The notes below the pieces were generated by a model that was not told the origin of the DNA, did not search any database, and saw only the letters and a program-made list of their open reading frames with translations. Made by a program: the position numbers and the translations under genes. A stretch of 64,000 nt of DNA from Chamaea fasciata (Eukaryota; Chordata; Aves; Passeriformes; Sylviidae), in NCBI GenBank assembly GCA_029207755.1, contig JARCOQ010000079.1, positions 124,001 to 188,000 on the forward strand, read 5' to 3'. This document shows, piece after piece, positions 49,751-62,519 of this stretch (its first letter is position 1; each line of letters opens with the position of its first letter).

Positions 49751-50792
49751 GATAGACAGCAGAACCCTGGCTTCCTCTCTGGATGGACGCTTGCCTGAAT
49801 AGACAAAAGAGCTATGGATCCCAGCTTGACACTGGTCTGGATGGACACCAGAGCCATGAATCCCACTCTGAATGCACACTACTCGTGATGGACACAAGAG
49901 CCATGCATCCCTCTGTGGATGGAGCCTGGTTTGAATGGACAGCACAGCCATGCATCCAGATGGACACCAGAGCCGTGGATCCCAACTGGACAGTGGTCTC
50001 GATGGACACCAGTGCCATGGATCCCACTTTGGATGGACACTGGTATGGATAGACATCAGAGCCTTGGATCCCAGCTTGACTGTGTTCTGGATGGAGAGCA
50101 GAGTCTTGGATTGGACTCTGGATGGATACTGCTCCAGATGGACACCAGAGCCATGGATCCCACTTTGGATGGATCCCAGTCTGGATAGACTCCAGAGCCA
50201 TGGATCCGTCTCTGGATGGATGCTGGTCTGGATGGACACCCGAGCCATGGATCCAAATTGGAGCCTGGTCTGGATGGATACAAGGGCCATGGATTCCACT
50301 CTTGATGGACACTTGTGGAGATAGCAACCTGAGGCATGGATTCGACTCGAGATGGACACTGGTCCTGAAGGACAGTGGTCTAGATGGTGACCAGAGCCAT
50401 TCCTCCCACCTTGTATTGACTCTTGCCAGACCCCAAGGCATGGATCCCACTCTGGATGGCCAGTGGTCTGGATGGGCACCAGACCATGGATCCCCTATGA
50501 ATGGACACTGGTCTAGATGGACGCCAGAGCCATGGATTCAAGCTGGACACTGGTGTGGATGGACACCAGAGCCATGGATGCCACTGTGGATGGATACTGG
50601 TTTGGATGGACATAAGAGCCACGGATCCCAATCTAGACGGACGCTGCTGTGAATAGACACCAGAGCCATGGATCCCACAGTGGATTGACAGTGGTCAGGA
50701 TGGACACCAGAGCAATGGATGCCACTGTGGATGGACGCAGGTAGAGATGCACACCAGAGTAATGGTGTCCGCTCTGGATGGACACTGGTCTG
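49751..50792 (+). repeat. Unit 26: A-E' (1042 bp)
   Basis: A 49751-50047, E' 50048-50792. A has CTTCCTCTCTGG near 49770 and CAGCCATGCATCC near 49945, both absent from its partner at 56465. E' has AACCTGAGGC, CCCCAAGGC and GATTCAAGCTGG, all shared with unit 30. Confidence 0.92.
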
Positions 50793-52729
50793 GATAGACA
50801 GCAGAACCCTGGCTTCCACTCTGGATGGACGCTTGCCTGAATAGACAAAAGAGCTATGGATCCCAGCTTGACACTGGTCTGGATGGACACCAGAGCCATG
50901 GATCCCACTCTGAATGCACACTACTCGTGATGGACACAAGAGCCATGCATCCCTCTGTGGATGGAGCCTGGTTTGAATGGACAGCACAGCCACGCATCCA
51001 GACGGACACCAGAGCCGTGGATCCCAACTGCACAGTGGTCTGGATGGACACCAGAGCCATGGATCCCACTGTGGATGGACCCTGGTACAGATAGACAGCA
51101 TAGCCATGGATGCAAAGTGGACACTGCTCCAGATGGATAATGATCTGGATGGACGCCAAAGCCATGGATCCCACTCTGGATGCACGCTGTTCTTGATGGA
51201 CACAGGAGTCATGCATGGGTCTGTAGATGGAGCCTGGTATGAATGGACAGCACAGCCACGTATCCAGATGGATACTTGTCCAGATGGAAAGCAGAGCCGT
51301 GGATCTCAAGTGGACTGTGGTCTGGATGGAAACCAGAGCAATGGATCCCACTGTGGATGGACACTGGTATGGATAGACCTCAGAGCCTTGGATCCCAGCT
51401 TTACTCTGTTCTAAATAGACTCCAGAGCCATGGATCCGTCTCTGGATGGATGCTGGTCTGGATGGACACCAGAGCCATGGATCCAAATTGGAGCCTGGTC
51501 TGGATGGATACAAGGGCCATGGATTCCACTCTTGATGCACACTTGTGGAGATAGCAACCAGAGGCATGGATCCGACTCGAGATGGACACTGGTCCTGAAG
51601 GACAGTGGTCTAGATGGTGACCAGAGCCATTCCTCCCACCTTGTATTGACTCTTGCCAGACACCGAGGCATGGATCCCACTCTGGATGGCCAGTGGTCTG
51701 GATGGGCACCAGACCATGGCTCCCCTATCAATGGACACTGGTCTAGATGGATGCCAGAGCCAATGACTCCAGCTGGACACTGGTGTGGATGGACACCAGA
51801 GCAATGGATGCCACTGTGGATGGATACGGGTTTGGATGGACATAAGAGCCACGGATCCCAATCTAGATGGACGCTGCTGTGAATAGACACCAGTGCCATG
51901 GATCCCACTGTGGATGGACACTGGTATGGATAGACATCAGAGCCTTGGATCCCAGCTTGACTGTGTTCTGGATGGAGAGCAGAGTCTTGGATTGGACTCT
52001 GGATGGATACTGCTCCAGATGGACAGCAGAGTCTTGGATTGGACTCTGGATGGATACTGCTCCAGATGGAACGCAGAGCCATGGATCCCACTGTTGGTGG
52101 ATACTGGTCTGGATGGACTCCAGAGCCATGGATCCGTCCCTGGATGGACACAGTTCTGGATGGACACCAGAGCCATAGATCCAAATTGGAACCTGTTCTG
52201 GATGGATGCAAGGGCCATGGATTCCACTCTGGATGGATACTGCTCCAGTTAGCAACCAGAGTCATGGATCAGAATCCAGATGGATACTGCTCCAGATGGA
52301 CACTGGTCCGGATGGTGACCAGAGCTATTCCTCCCACCTTGTATTGATAGTGGTCTTGCCAGACCCCGAGGCATGGATCCCACTCTGGATGGCCAGTGGT
52401 CTGGATGGGCCCCAGACCATGGATCCCCTATGAATGGACACTGGTTTAGATGGACGCCAGAGCCATGGATTCCAGCTGGACACTGGTGTGGATGGACACC
52501 AGAGCCATGGATGCCACTGTGGATGGACACTGGTTTGGATGGACATAAGAGCCACGGATCCCAATCTGGATGGACGCTGCTGTGAATAGACCCCAGAGCC
52601 ATGGATCCCACAGTGGATTGACAGTGGTCAGGATGGACACCAGAGCAATGGATGCCACTGTGGATGGACACAGGTAGGTAGAGATGCACACCAGAGTAAT
52701 GGTGTCCACTCTGGATGGACACTGGTCTG
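50793..52729 (+). repeat. Unit 27: A-C-D-P (1937 bp)
   Basis: A 50793-51089, C 51090-51413, D 51414-51928, P 51929-52729 (801 bp, GTAG duplication). C is a distinct allele (CTTGTCCAG, GGAAAGCAGAG, GGATCTCAAG, GATAGACCTC) that looks less diverged from the A and P monomers than the other C copies. D has GATGCACACTTG near 51536 and AGACACCGAGG near 51658. P has GATACTGCTCC near 52283 and GAGCTATTCC near 52322. Confidence 0.93.
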
Positions 52730-54620
52730 GATAGACAGCAGAACCCTGGCTTCCACTCTGGGTGGACGCTTGCCTGAATAGACAAAAGAGCTATGGATCC
52801 CAGCTTGACACTGGTCTGGATGGACACCAGAGCCATGGATCCCACTCTGAATGCACACTACTCGTGATGAACACAAGAGCCATGCATCCCTCTGTGGATG
52901 GAGCCTGGTTTGAATGGACAGCACAGCCACGCATCCAGATGGACACCAGAGCCGTGGATCCCAACTGGACAGTGGTCTCGATGGACACCAGTGCCATGGA
53001 TCCCACTGTGGATGGACAGTGGTATGGATAGACATCAGAGCCTTGGATCCCAGCTTGACTGTGTTCTGGATGGAGAGCAGAGTCTTGGATTGGACTCTGG
53101 ATGGATACTGCTCCAGATGGACAGCAGAGTCTTGGATTGGACTCTGGATGGATACTGCTCCAGATGGAACGCAGAGCCATGGATCCCACTGTTGGTGGAT
53201 ACTGGTCTGGATGGACTCCAGAGCCATGGATCCGTCTCTGGATGGACACAGTTCTGGATGGACACAAGAGCCATAGATCCAAATTGGAACCTGTTCTGGA
53301 TGGATGCAAGGGCCATGGATTCCACTCTGGATGGATACTGCTCCAGTTAGCAACCAGAGTCATGGATCCGAATCCAGATGGAGACTGGTCCAGATGGACA
53401 CTGGTCCGGATGGTGACCAGAGCCATTCCTCCCACCTTGTATTGATAGTGGTCTTGCCAGACCCCGAGGCATGCATTCCACTCTGGATGGCCAGTGGTCT
53501 GGATGGGCCCCAGACCATGGATCCCCTATGAATGGACACTGGTCTAGATGGATGCCAGAGCCATGGATTCCAGCTGGACACTGGTGTGGATGGACACCAG
53601 AGCCATGGATGCCACTGTGGATGGACACTGGTTTGGATGGACATAAGAGCCACAGATCCCAATCTGGATGGACGCTGCTGTGAATAGACCCCAGAGCCAT
53701 GGATCCCACAGTGGATTGACAGTGGTCAGGATGGACACCAGAGCAATGGATGCCACTGTGGATGGACGCAGGTAGAGATGCACACCAGAGTAATGGTGTC
53801 CGCTCTGGATGGACACTGGTATGGATAGACATCAGAGCCTTGGATCCCAGCTTGACTGTGTTCTGGATGGAGAGCAGAGTCTTGGATTGGACTCTGGATG
53901 GATACTGCTCCAGATGGACAGCAGAGTCTTGGATTGGACTCTGGATGGATACTGCTCCAGATGGAACGCAGAGCCATGGATCCCACTCTTGGTGGATACT
54001 GGTCTGGATGGACTCCAGAGCCATGGATCCGTCTCTGGATGGACACAGTTCTAGATGGACACAAGAGCCATAGATCCAAATTGGAACCTCTTCTGGATGG
54101 ATGCAAGGGCCATGGATTCCACTCTGGATGGATACTGCTCCAGTTAGCAACCAGAGTCATAGATCCGAATCCAGATGGAGAGTGGTCCAGATGGACACTG
54201 GTCCGAATGGTGACCAGAGCCATTCCTCCCACCTTGTATTGATAGTGGTCTTGCCAGACCCCGAGGCATGGATCCCACTCTGGATGGCCAGTGGTCTGGA
54301 TGGGCCCCAGACCATGGATCCCCTATGAATGGACACTGGTCTAGATGGACGCCAGAGCCATGGATTCCAGCTGGACACTGGTGTGGATGGACACCAGAGC
54401 CATGGATGCCACTGTGGATGGACACTGGTTTGGATGGACATAAGAGCCACGGATCCCAATCTGGATGGACGCTGCTGTGAATAGACACCAGAACCATGGA
54501 TCCCACAGTGGATTGACAGTGGTCAGGATGGACACCAGAGCAATGGATGCCACTGTGGATGGACGCAGGTAGAGATGCACACCAGAGTAATGGTGTCCGC
54601 TCTGGATGGACACTGGTCTT
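52730..54620 (+). repeat. Unit 28: A-P-P (1891 bp)
   Basis: A 52730-53026, P 53027-53823, P 53824-54620. A has GGGTGGACGC near 52760 and GATGAACAC near 52867. The first P has GCATGCATTCC near 53470 and CCACAGATCC near 53650. The second P has TTCTAGATGG, CCTCTTCTGG, GGAGAGTGG and CCGAATGGTG. All recur in unit 32. Confidence 0.92.
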
Positions 54621-56464
54621 GATAGACAGCAGAACCCTGGCTTCCACTCTGGATGGACGCTTGCCTGAATAGACAAAAGAGCTATGGATCCCAGCTTGAC
54701 ACTGGTCTGGATGGACACCAGAGCCATGAATCCCACTCTGAATGCACACTACTCGTGATGGACACAAGAGCCATGCATCCCTCTGTGGATGGAGCCTGGT
54801 TTGAATGGACAGCACAGCCACGCATCCAGATGGACACCAGAGCCGTGGATCCCAACTGGACAGTGGTCTCGATGGACACCAGTGCCATGGATCCCACTGT
54901 GGATGGACACTGGTATGGATAGACATCAGAGCCTTGGATCCCAGCTTGACTGTGTTCTGGATGGAGAGCAGAGTCTTGGATTGGACTCTGGATGGATACT
55001 GCTCCAGATGGAACGCAGAGCCATGGATCCCACCCTTGGTGGATACTGGTCTGGATGGACTCCAGAGCCATGGATCCGTCTCTGGATGGACACAGTTCTG
55101 GATGGACACAAGAGCCATAGATCCAAATTGGAACCTGTTCTGGATGGATGCAAGGGCCATGGATTCCACTCTGGATGGATACTGCTCCAGTTAGCAACCA
55201 GAGTCATGGATCCGAATCCAGATGGAGACTGGTCCAGATGGACACTGGTCCGGATGGTGACCAGAGCCATTCCTCCCACCTTGTATTGATAGTGGTCTTG
55301 CCAGACCCCGAGGCATGCATCCCACTCTGGATGGCCAGTGGTCTGGATGGGCCCCAGACCATGGATCCCCTATGAATGGACACTGGTCTAGATGGACGCC
55401 AGAGCCATGGATTCCAGCTGGACACTGGTGTGGATGGACACCAGAGCCATGGATGCCACTGTGGATGGACACTGGTTTGGATGGACATAAGAGCCACGGA
55501 TCCCAATCTGGATGGACGCTGCTGTGAATAGACCCCAGAGCCATGGATCCCACAGTGGATTGACAGTGGTCAGGATGGACACCAGAGCAATGGATGCCAC
55601 TGTGGATGGACGCAGGTAGAGATGCACACCAGAGTAATGGTGTCCGCTCTGGATGGACACTGGTATGGATAGACATCAGAGCCTTGGATCCCAGCTTGAC
55701 TGTGTTCTGGATGGAGAGCAGAGTCTTGGATTGGACTCTGGATGGATACTGCTCCAGATGGACAGCAGAGTCTTGGATTGGACTCTGGATGGATACTGCT
55801 CCAGATGGAACGCAGAGCCATGGATCCCACTGTTGGTGGATACTGGTCTGGATGGACTCCAGAGCCATGGATCCATCTCTGGATGGACACAGTTCTGGAT
55901 GGACACAAGAGCCATAGATCCAAATTGGAACCTGTTCTGGATGGATGCAAGGGCCATGGATTCCACTCTGGATGGATACTGCTCCAGTTAGCAACCAGAG
56001 TCATAGATCCGAATCCAGATGGAGACTGGTCCAGATGGACACTGGTCCGGATGGTGACCAGAGCCATTCCTCCCACCTTGTATTGATAGTGGTCTTGCCA
56101 GACCCCGAGGCATGCATCCCACTCTGGATGGCCAGTGGTCTGGATGGGCCCCAGACCATGGATCCCCTATGAATGGACACTGGTCTAGATGGACGCCAGA
56201 GCCATGGATTCCAGCTGGACACTGGTGTGGATGGACACCAGAGCCATGGATGCCACTGTGGATGGACACTGGTTTGGATGGACATAAGAGCCACGGACCC
56301 CAATCTGGATGGACGCTGCTGTGAATAGACCCCAGAGCCATGGATCCCACAGTGGATTGACAGTGGTCAGGATGGACACCAGAGCAATGGATGCCACTGT
56401 GGATGGACGCAGGTAGAGATGCACACCAGAGTAATGGTGTCCGCTCTGGATGGACACTGGTCTG
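54621..56464 (+). repeat. Unit 29: A-P750-P (1844 bp)
   Basis: A 54621-54917, P750 54918-55667, P 55668-56464 (CACGGACCCC subtype). P750 has CCACCCTTGGTGG near 55031 and P has GATCCATCTC near 55869. Confidence 0.92.
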
Positions 56465-57504
56465 GATAGACAGCAGAACCCTGGCTTCCACTCTGGATGG
56501 ACGCTTGCCTGAATAGACAAAAGAGCTATGGATCCCAGCTTGACACTGGTCTGGATGGACACCAGAGCCATGAATCCCACTCTGAATGCACACTACTCGT
56601 GATGGACACAAGAGCCATGCATCCCTCTGTGGATGGAGCCTGGTTTGAATGGACAGCACAGCCACGCATCCAGATGGACACCAGAGCCGTGGATCCCAAC
56701 TGGACAGTGGTCTCGATGGACACCAGTGCCATGGATCCCACTTTGGATGGACACTGGTATGGATAGACATCAGAGCCTTGGATCCCAGCTTGACTGTGTT
56801 CTGGATGGAGAGCAGAGTCTTGGATTGGACTCTGGATGGATACTGCTCCAGATGGACACCAGAGCCATGGATCCCACTTTGGATGGATCCCAGTCTGGAT
56901 AGACTCCAGAGCCATGGATCCGTCTCTGGATGGATGCTGGTCTGGATGGACACCCGAGCCATGGATCCAAATTGGAGCCTGGTCTGGATGGATACAAGGG
57001 CCATGGTCCACTCTTGATGGACACTTGTGGAGATAGCAACCTGAGGCATGGATTCGACTCGAGATGGACACTGGTCCTGAAGGACAGTGGTCTAGATGGT
57101 GACCAGAGCCATTCCTCCCACCTTGTATTGACTCTTGCCAGACCCCAAGGCATGGATCCCACTCTGGATGGCCAGTGGTCTGGATGGGCACCAGACCATG
57201 GATCCCCTATGAATGGACACTGGTCTAGATGGACGCCAGAGCCATGGATTCAAGCTGGACACTGGTGTGGATGGACACCAGAGCCATGGATGCCACTGTG
57301 GATGGATACTGGTTTGGATGGACATAAGAGCCACGGATCCCAATCTAGACGGACGCTGCTGTGAATAGACACCAGAGCCATGGATCCCACAGTGGATTGA
57401 CAGTGGTCAGGATGGACACCAGAGCAATGGATGCCACTGTGGATGGACGCAGGTAGAGATGCACACCAGAGTAATGGTGTCCGCTCTGGATGGACACTGG
57501 TCTG
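56465..57504 (+). repeat. Unit 30: A-E' with 2-bp deletion (1040 bp)
   Basis: A 56465-56761, E' 56762-57504 (743 bp). CCATGGTCCACTC near 57002 replaces CCATGGATTCCACTC, a loss of two bases. Otherwise E' matches unit 26, while A lacks the two private changes of unit 26. The shared block with copy 1 therefore probably begins inside or after A. Confidence 0.92.
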
Positions 57505-59441
57505 GATAGACAGCAGAACCCTGGCTTCCACTCTGGATGGACGCTTGCCTGAATAGACAAAAGAGCTATGGATCCCAGCTTGACACTGGTCTGGATGGAC
57601 ACCAGAGCCATGGATCCCACTCTGAATGCACACTACTCGTGATGGACACAAGAGCCATGCATCCCTCTGTGGATGGAGCCTGGTTTGAATGGACAGCACA
57701 GCCACGCATCCAGACGGACACCAGAGCCGTGGATCCCAACTGCACAGTGGTCTGGATGGACACCAGAGCCATGGATCCCACTGTGGATGGACCCTGGTAC
57801 AGATAGACAGCATAGCCATGGATGCAAAGTGGACACTGCTCCAGATGGATAATGATCTGGATGGACGCCAAAGCCATGGATCCCACTCTGGATGCACGCT
57901 GTTCTTGATGGACACAGGAGTCATGCATGGGTCTGTAGATGGAGCCTGGTATGAATGGACAGCACAGCCACGTATCCAGATGGATACTTGTCCAGATGGA
58001 AAGCAGAGCCGTGGATCTCAAGTGGACTGTGGTCTGGATGGAAACCAGAGCAATGGATCCCACTGTGGATGGACACTGGTATGGATAGACCTCAGAGCCT
58101 TGGATCCCAGCTTTACTCTGTTCTAAATAGACTCCAGAGCCATGGATCCGTCTCTGGATGGATGCTGGTCTGGATGGACACCAGAGCCATGGATCCAAAT
58201 TGGAGCCTGGTCTGGATGGATACAAGGGCCATGGATTCCACTCTTGATGCACACTTGTGGAGATAGCAACCAGAGGCATGGATCCGACTCGAGATGGACA
58301 CTGGTCCTGAAGGACAGTGGTCTAGATGGTGACCAGAGCCATTCCTCCCACCTTGTATTGACTCTTGCCAGACCCCAAGGCATGGATCCCACTCTGGATG
58401 GCCAGTGGTCTGGATGGGCACCAGACCATGGCTCCCCTATCAATGGACACTGGTCTAGATGGATGCCAGAGCCAATGACTCCAGCTGGACACTGGTGTGG
58501 ATGGACACCAGAGCCATGGATGCCACTGTGGATGGATACGGGTTTGGATGGACATAAGAGCCACGGATCCCAATCTAGATGGACGCTGCTGTGAATAGAC
58601 ACCAGTGCCATGGATCCCACTGTGGATGGACACTGGTATGGATAGACATCAGAGCCTTGGATCCCAGCTTGACTGTGTTCTGGATGGAGAGCAGAGTCTT
58701 GGATTGGACTCTGGATGGATACTGCTCCAGATGGACAGCAGAGTCTTGGATTGGACTCTGGATGGATACTGCTCCAGATGGAACGCAGAGCCATGGATCC
58801 CACTGTTGGTGGATACTGGTCTGGATGGACTCCAGAGCCATGGATCCGTCCCTGGATGGACACAGTTCTGGATGGACACCAGAGCCATAGATCCAAATTG
58901 GAACCTGTTCTGGATGGATGCAAGGGCCATGGATTCCACTCTGGATGGATACTGCTCCAGTTAGCAACCAGAGTCATGGATCAGAATCCAGATGGAGACT
59001 GGTCCAGATGGACACTGGTCCGGATGGTGACCAGAGCCATTCCTCCCACCTTGTATTGATAGTGGTCTTGCCAGACCCCGAGGCATGGATCCCACTCTGG
59101 ATGGCCAGTGGTCTGGATGGGCCCCAGACCATGGATCCCCTATGAATGGACACTGGTTTAGATGGACGCCAGAGCCATGGATTCCAGCTGGACACTGGTG
59201 TGGATGGACACCAGAGCCATGGATGCCACTGTGGATGGACACTGGTTTGGATGGACATAAGAGCCACGGATCCCAATCTGGATGGACGCTGCTGTGAATA
59301 GACCCCAGAGCCATGGATCCCACAGTGGATTGACAGTGGTCAGGATGGACACTAGAGCAATGGATGCCACTGTGGATGGACACAGGTAGGTAGAGATGCA
59401 CACCAGAGTAATGGTGTCCACTCTGGATGGACACTGGTCTG
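57505..59441 (+). repeat. Unit 31: A-C-D-P (1937 bp)
   Basis: A 57505-57801, C 57802-58125, D 58126-58640, P 58641-59441 (801 bp). C is the same allele as in unit 27. D has CCCCAAGGC near 58374 where unit 27 has CACCGAGGC. P has ACACTAGAGC near 59348 and keeps GAGACTGG near 58996 where unit 27 has GATACTGC. Confidence 0.92.
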
Positions 59442-61332
59442 GATAGACAGCAGAACCCTGGCTTCCACTCTGGGTGGACGCTTGCCTGAATAGACAAAAG
59501 AGCTATGGATCCCAGCTTGACACTGGTCTGGATGGACACCAGAGCCATGGATCCCACTCTGAATGCACACTACTCGTGATGAACACAAGAGCCATGCATC
59601 CCTCTGTGGATGGAGCCTGGTTTGAATGGACAGCACAGCCACGCATCCAGATGGACACCAGAGCCGTGGATCCCAACTGGACAGTGGTCTCGATGGACAC
59701 CAGTGCCATGGATCCCACTGTGGATGGACACTGGTATGGATAGACATCAGAGCCTTGGATCCCAGCTTGACTGTGTTCTGGATGGAGAGCAGAGTCTTGG
59801 ATTGGACTCTGGATGGATACTGCTCCAGATGGACAGCAGAGTCTTGGATTGGACTCTGGATGGATACTGCTCCAGATGGAACGCAGAGCCATGGATCCCA
59901 CTCTTGGTGGATACTGGTCTGGATGGACTCCAGAGCCATGGATCCGTCTCTGGATGGACACAGTTCTGGATGGACACAAGAGCCATAGATCCAAATTGGA
60001 ACCTGTTCTGGATGGATGCAAGGGCCATGGATTCCACTCTGGATGGATACTGCTCCAGTTAGCAACCAGAGTCATGGATCCGAATCCAGATGGAGACTGG
60101 TCCAGATGGACACTGGTCCGGATGGTGACCAGAGCCATTCCTCCCACCTTGTATTGATAGTGGTCTTGCCAGACCCCGAGGCATGCATTCCACTCTGGAT
60201 GGCCAGTGGTCTGGATGGGCCCCAGACCATGGATCCCCTATGAATGGACACTGGTCTAGATGGACGCCAGAGCCATGGATTCCACCTGGACACTGGTGTG
60301 GATGGACACCAGAGCCATGGATGCCACTGTGGATGGACACTGGTTTGGATGGACATAAGAGCCACAGATCCCAATCTGGATGGACGCTGCTGTGAATAGA
60401 CCCCAGAGCCATGGATCCCACAGTGGATTGACAGTGGTCAGGATGGACACCAGAGCAATGGATGCCACTGTGGATGGACGCAGGTAGAGATGCACACCAG
60501 AGTAATGGTGTCCGCTCTGGATGGACACTGGTATGGATAGACATCAGAGCCTTGGATCCCAGCTTGACTGTGTTCTGGATGGAGAGCAGAGTCTTGGATT
60601 GGACTCTGGATGGATACTGCTCCAGATGGACAGCAGAGTCTTGGATTGGACTCTGGATGGATACTGCTCCAGATGGAACGCAGAGCCATGGATCCCACTC
60701 TTGGTGGATACTGGTCTGGATGGACTCCAGAGCCATGGATCCGTCTCTGGATGGACACAGTTCTAGATGGACACAAGAGCCATAGATCCAAATTGGAACC
60801 TCTTCTGGATGGATGCAAGGGCCATGGATTCCACTCTGGATGGATACTGCTCCAGTTAGCAACCAGAGTCATAGATCCGAATCCAGATGGAGAGTGGTCC
60901 AGATGGACACTGGTCCGAATGGTGACCAGAGCCATTCCTCCCACCTTGTATTGATAGTGGTCTTGCCAGACCCCGAGGCATGGATCCCACTCTGGATGGC
61001 CAGTGGTCTGGATGGGCCCCAGACCATGGATCCCCTATGAATGGACACTGGTCTAGATGGACGCCAGAGCCATGGATTCCAGCTGGACACTGGTGTGGAT
61101 GGACACCAGAGCCATGGATGCCACTGTGGATGGACACTGGTTTGGATGGACATAAGAGCCACGGATCCCAATCTGGATGGACGCTGCTGTGAATAGACAC
61201 CAGAACCATGGATCCCACAGTGGATTGACAGTGGTCAGGATGGACACCAGAGCAATGGATGCCACTGTGGATGGACGCAGGTAGAGATGCACACCAGAGT
61301 AATGGTGTCCGCTCTGGATGGACACTGGTCTT
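59442..61332 (+). repeat. Unit 32: A-P-P (1891 bp)
   Basis: A 59442-59738, P 59739-60535, P 60536-61332. It is the counterpart of unit 28 at an offset of 6712. The first P has CCACCTGGACAC near 60282 and CACTCTTGGTGG near 59899 where unit 28 has CACTGTTGGTGG. Confidence 0.92.
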
Positions 61333-62519
61333 GATAGACAGCAGAACCCTGGCTTCCACTCTGGATGGACGCTTGCCTGAATAGACAAAAGAGCTATGGA
61401 TCCCAGCTTGACACTGGTCTGGATGGACACCAGAGCCATGAATCCCACTCTGAATGCACACTACTCGTGATGGACACAAGAGCCATGCATCCCTCTGTGG
61501 ATGGAGCCTGGTTTGAATGGACAGCACAGCCACGCATCCAGATGGACACCAGAGCCGTGGATCCCAACTGGACAGTGGTCTCGATGGACACCAGTGCCAT
61601 GGATCCCACTGTGGATGGACACTGCTATGGATAGACATCAGAGCCTTGGATCCCAGCTTGACTGTGTTCTGGATGGAGAGCAGAGTCTTGGATTGGACTC
61701 TGGATGGATACTGCTCCAGATGGACACCAGAGTCATGGATCCCACTGTGGATGGACACTGGTATGGATAGACATCAGAGCCTTGGATCCCAGCTTGACTG
61801 TGTTCTGGATGGAGAGCAGAGTCTTGGATTGGACTCTGGATGGATACTGCTCCAGATGGAACGCAGAGCCATGGATCCCACTGTTGGTGGATACTGGTCT
61901 GGATGGACTCCAGAGCCATGGATCCGTCCCTGGATGGACACAGTTCTGGATGGACACCAGAGCCATAGATCCAAATTGGAGCCTGGTCTGGATGGATGCA
62001 AGGGCCATGGATTCCACTCTGGATGGATACTGCTCCAGTTAGCAACCAGAGTCATGGATCCGAATCCAGATGGAGACTGGTCCAGGTGGACACTGGTCCA
62101 GATGGTGACCAGAGCCATTCCTCCCACCTTGTATTGATAGTGGTCTTGCCAGACCCCGAGGCATGCATCCCACTCTGGATGGCCAGTGGTCTGGATGGGC
62201 CCCAGACCATGAATCCCCTATGAATGGACACTGGTCTAGATGGACACCAGAGCCATGGATTCCAGCTGGACACTGGTGTGGATGGACACCAGAGCCATGG
62301 ATGCCACTGTGGATGGACACTGGTTTGGATGGACATAAGAGCCACGGATCCCAATCTGGATGGACGCTGCTGTGAAGAGACCCCAGAGCCATGGATCCCA
62401 CAGTGGAATGACACTGGTCAGGATGGACACCAGAGCAATGGATGCCACTGTGGATGGACACAGGTAGGTAGAGATGCACTCCAGAGTAATGGTGTCCACT
62501 CTGGATGGACACTGGTCTG
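61333..62519 (+). repeat. Unit 33: A plus chimeric core (1187 bp)
   Basis: A is 61333-61629. The core 61630-62519 is 890 bp, a length seen nowhere else. It starts GATAGACATC (61630, 42 bp), the GAGAGC monomer (61672, 47 bp) and a GACACCAGAGTC monomer ending CTGGTATG (61719, 47 bp). It then restarts with GATAGACATC at 61766 and runs on as P750 with the GTAG duplication. That is 136 + 750 + 4 bp. The right part also carries GAAGAGACCCC near 62374 and GGAATGACACTGG near 62405. Confidence 0.9.

Larger units (their letters stand above)
49751..56464 (+). repeat. Composite higher-order repeat of about 6.7 kb, copy 1
   Basis: The order is A-E' (1042), A-C-D-P (1937), A-P-P (1891), A-P750-P (1844), 6714 bp in total. 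Private variants shared with copy 2 at an offset of 6712: GATTCAAGCTGG near 50536, GATGCACACTTG near 51536, GGTTTAGATGG near 52443, GGGTGGACGC near 52760, GATGAACAC near 52867, TTCTAGATGG near 54049 and CCTCTTCTGG near 54087. They show that at least about 50.5-54.7 kb was duplicated as a block. Confidence 0.9.
56465..62519 (+). repeat. Composite higher-order repeat, copy 2, rearranged right end
   Basis: The order is A-E' (1040, with a 2-bp deletion), A-C-D-P (1937), A-P-P (1891), then A plus an abnormal 890-bp core instead of A-P750-P. Agreement with copy 1 is close until about 61.6 kb. It breaks inside the core that begins at 61630. Differences within the shared part, such as CCCCAAGGC near 58374 against CACCGAGGC near 51662, look like small patches from other units rather than independent point mutations. 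Confidence 0.88.
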
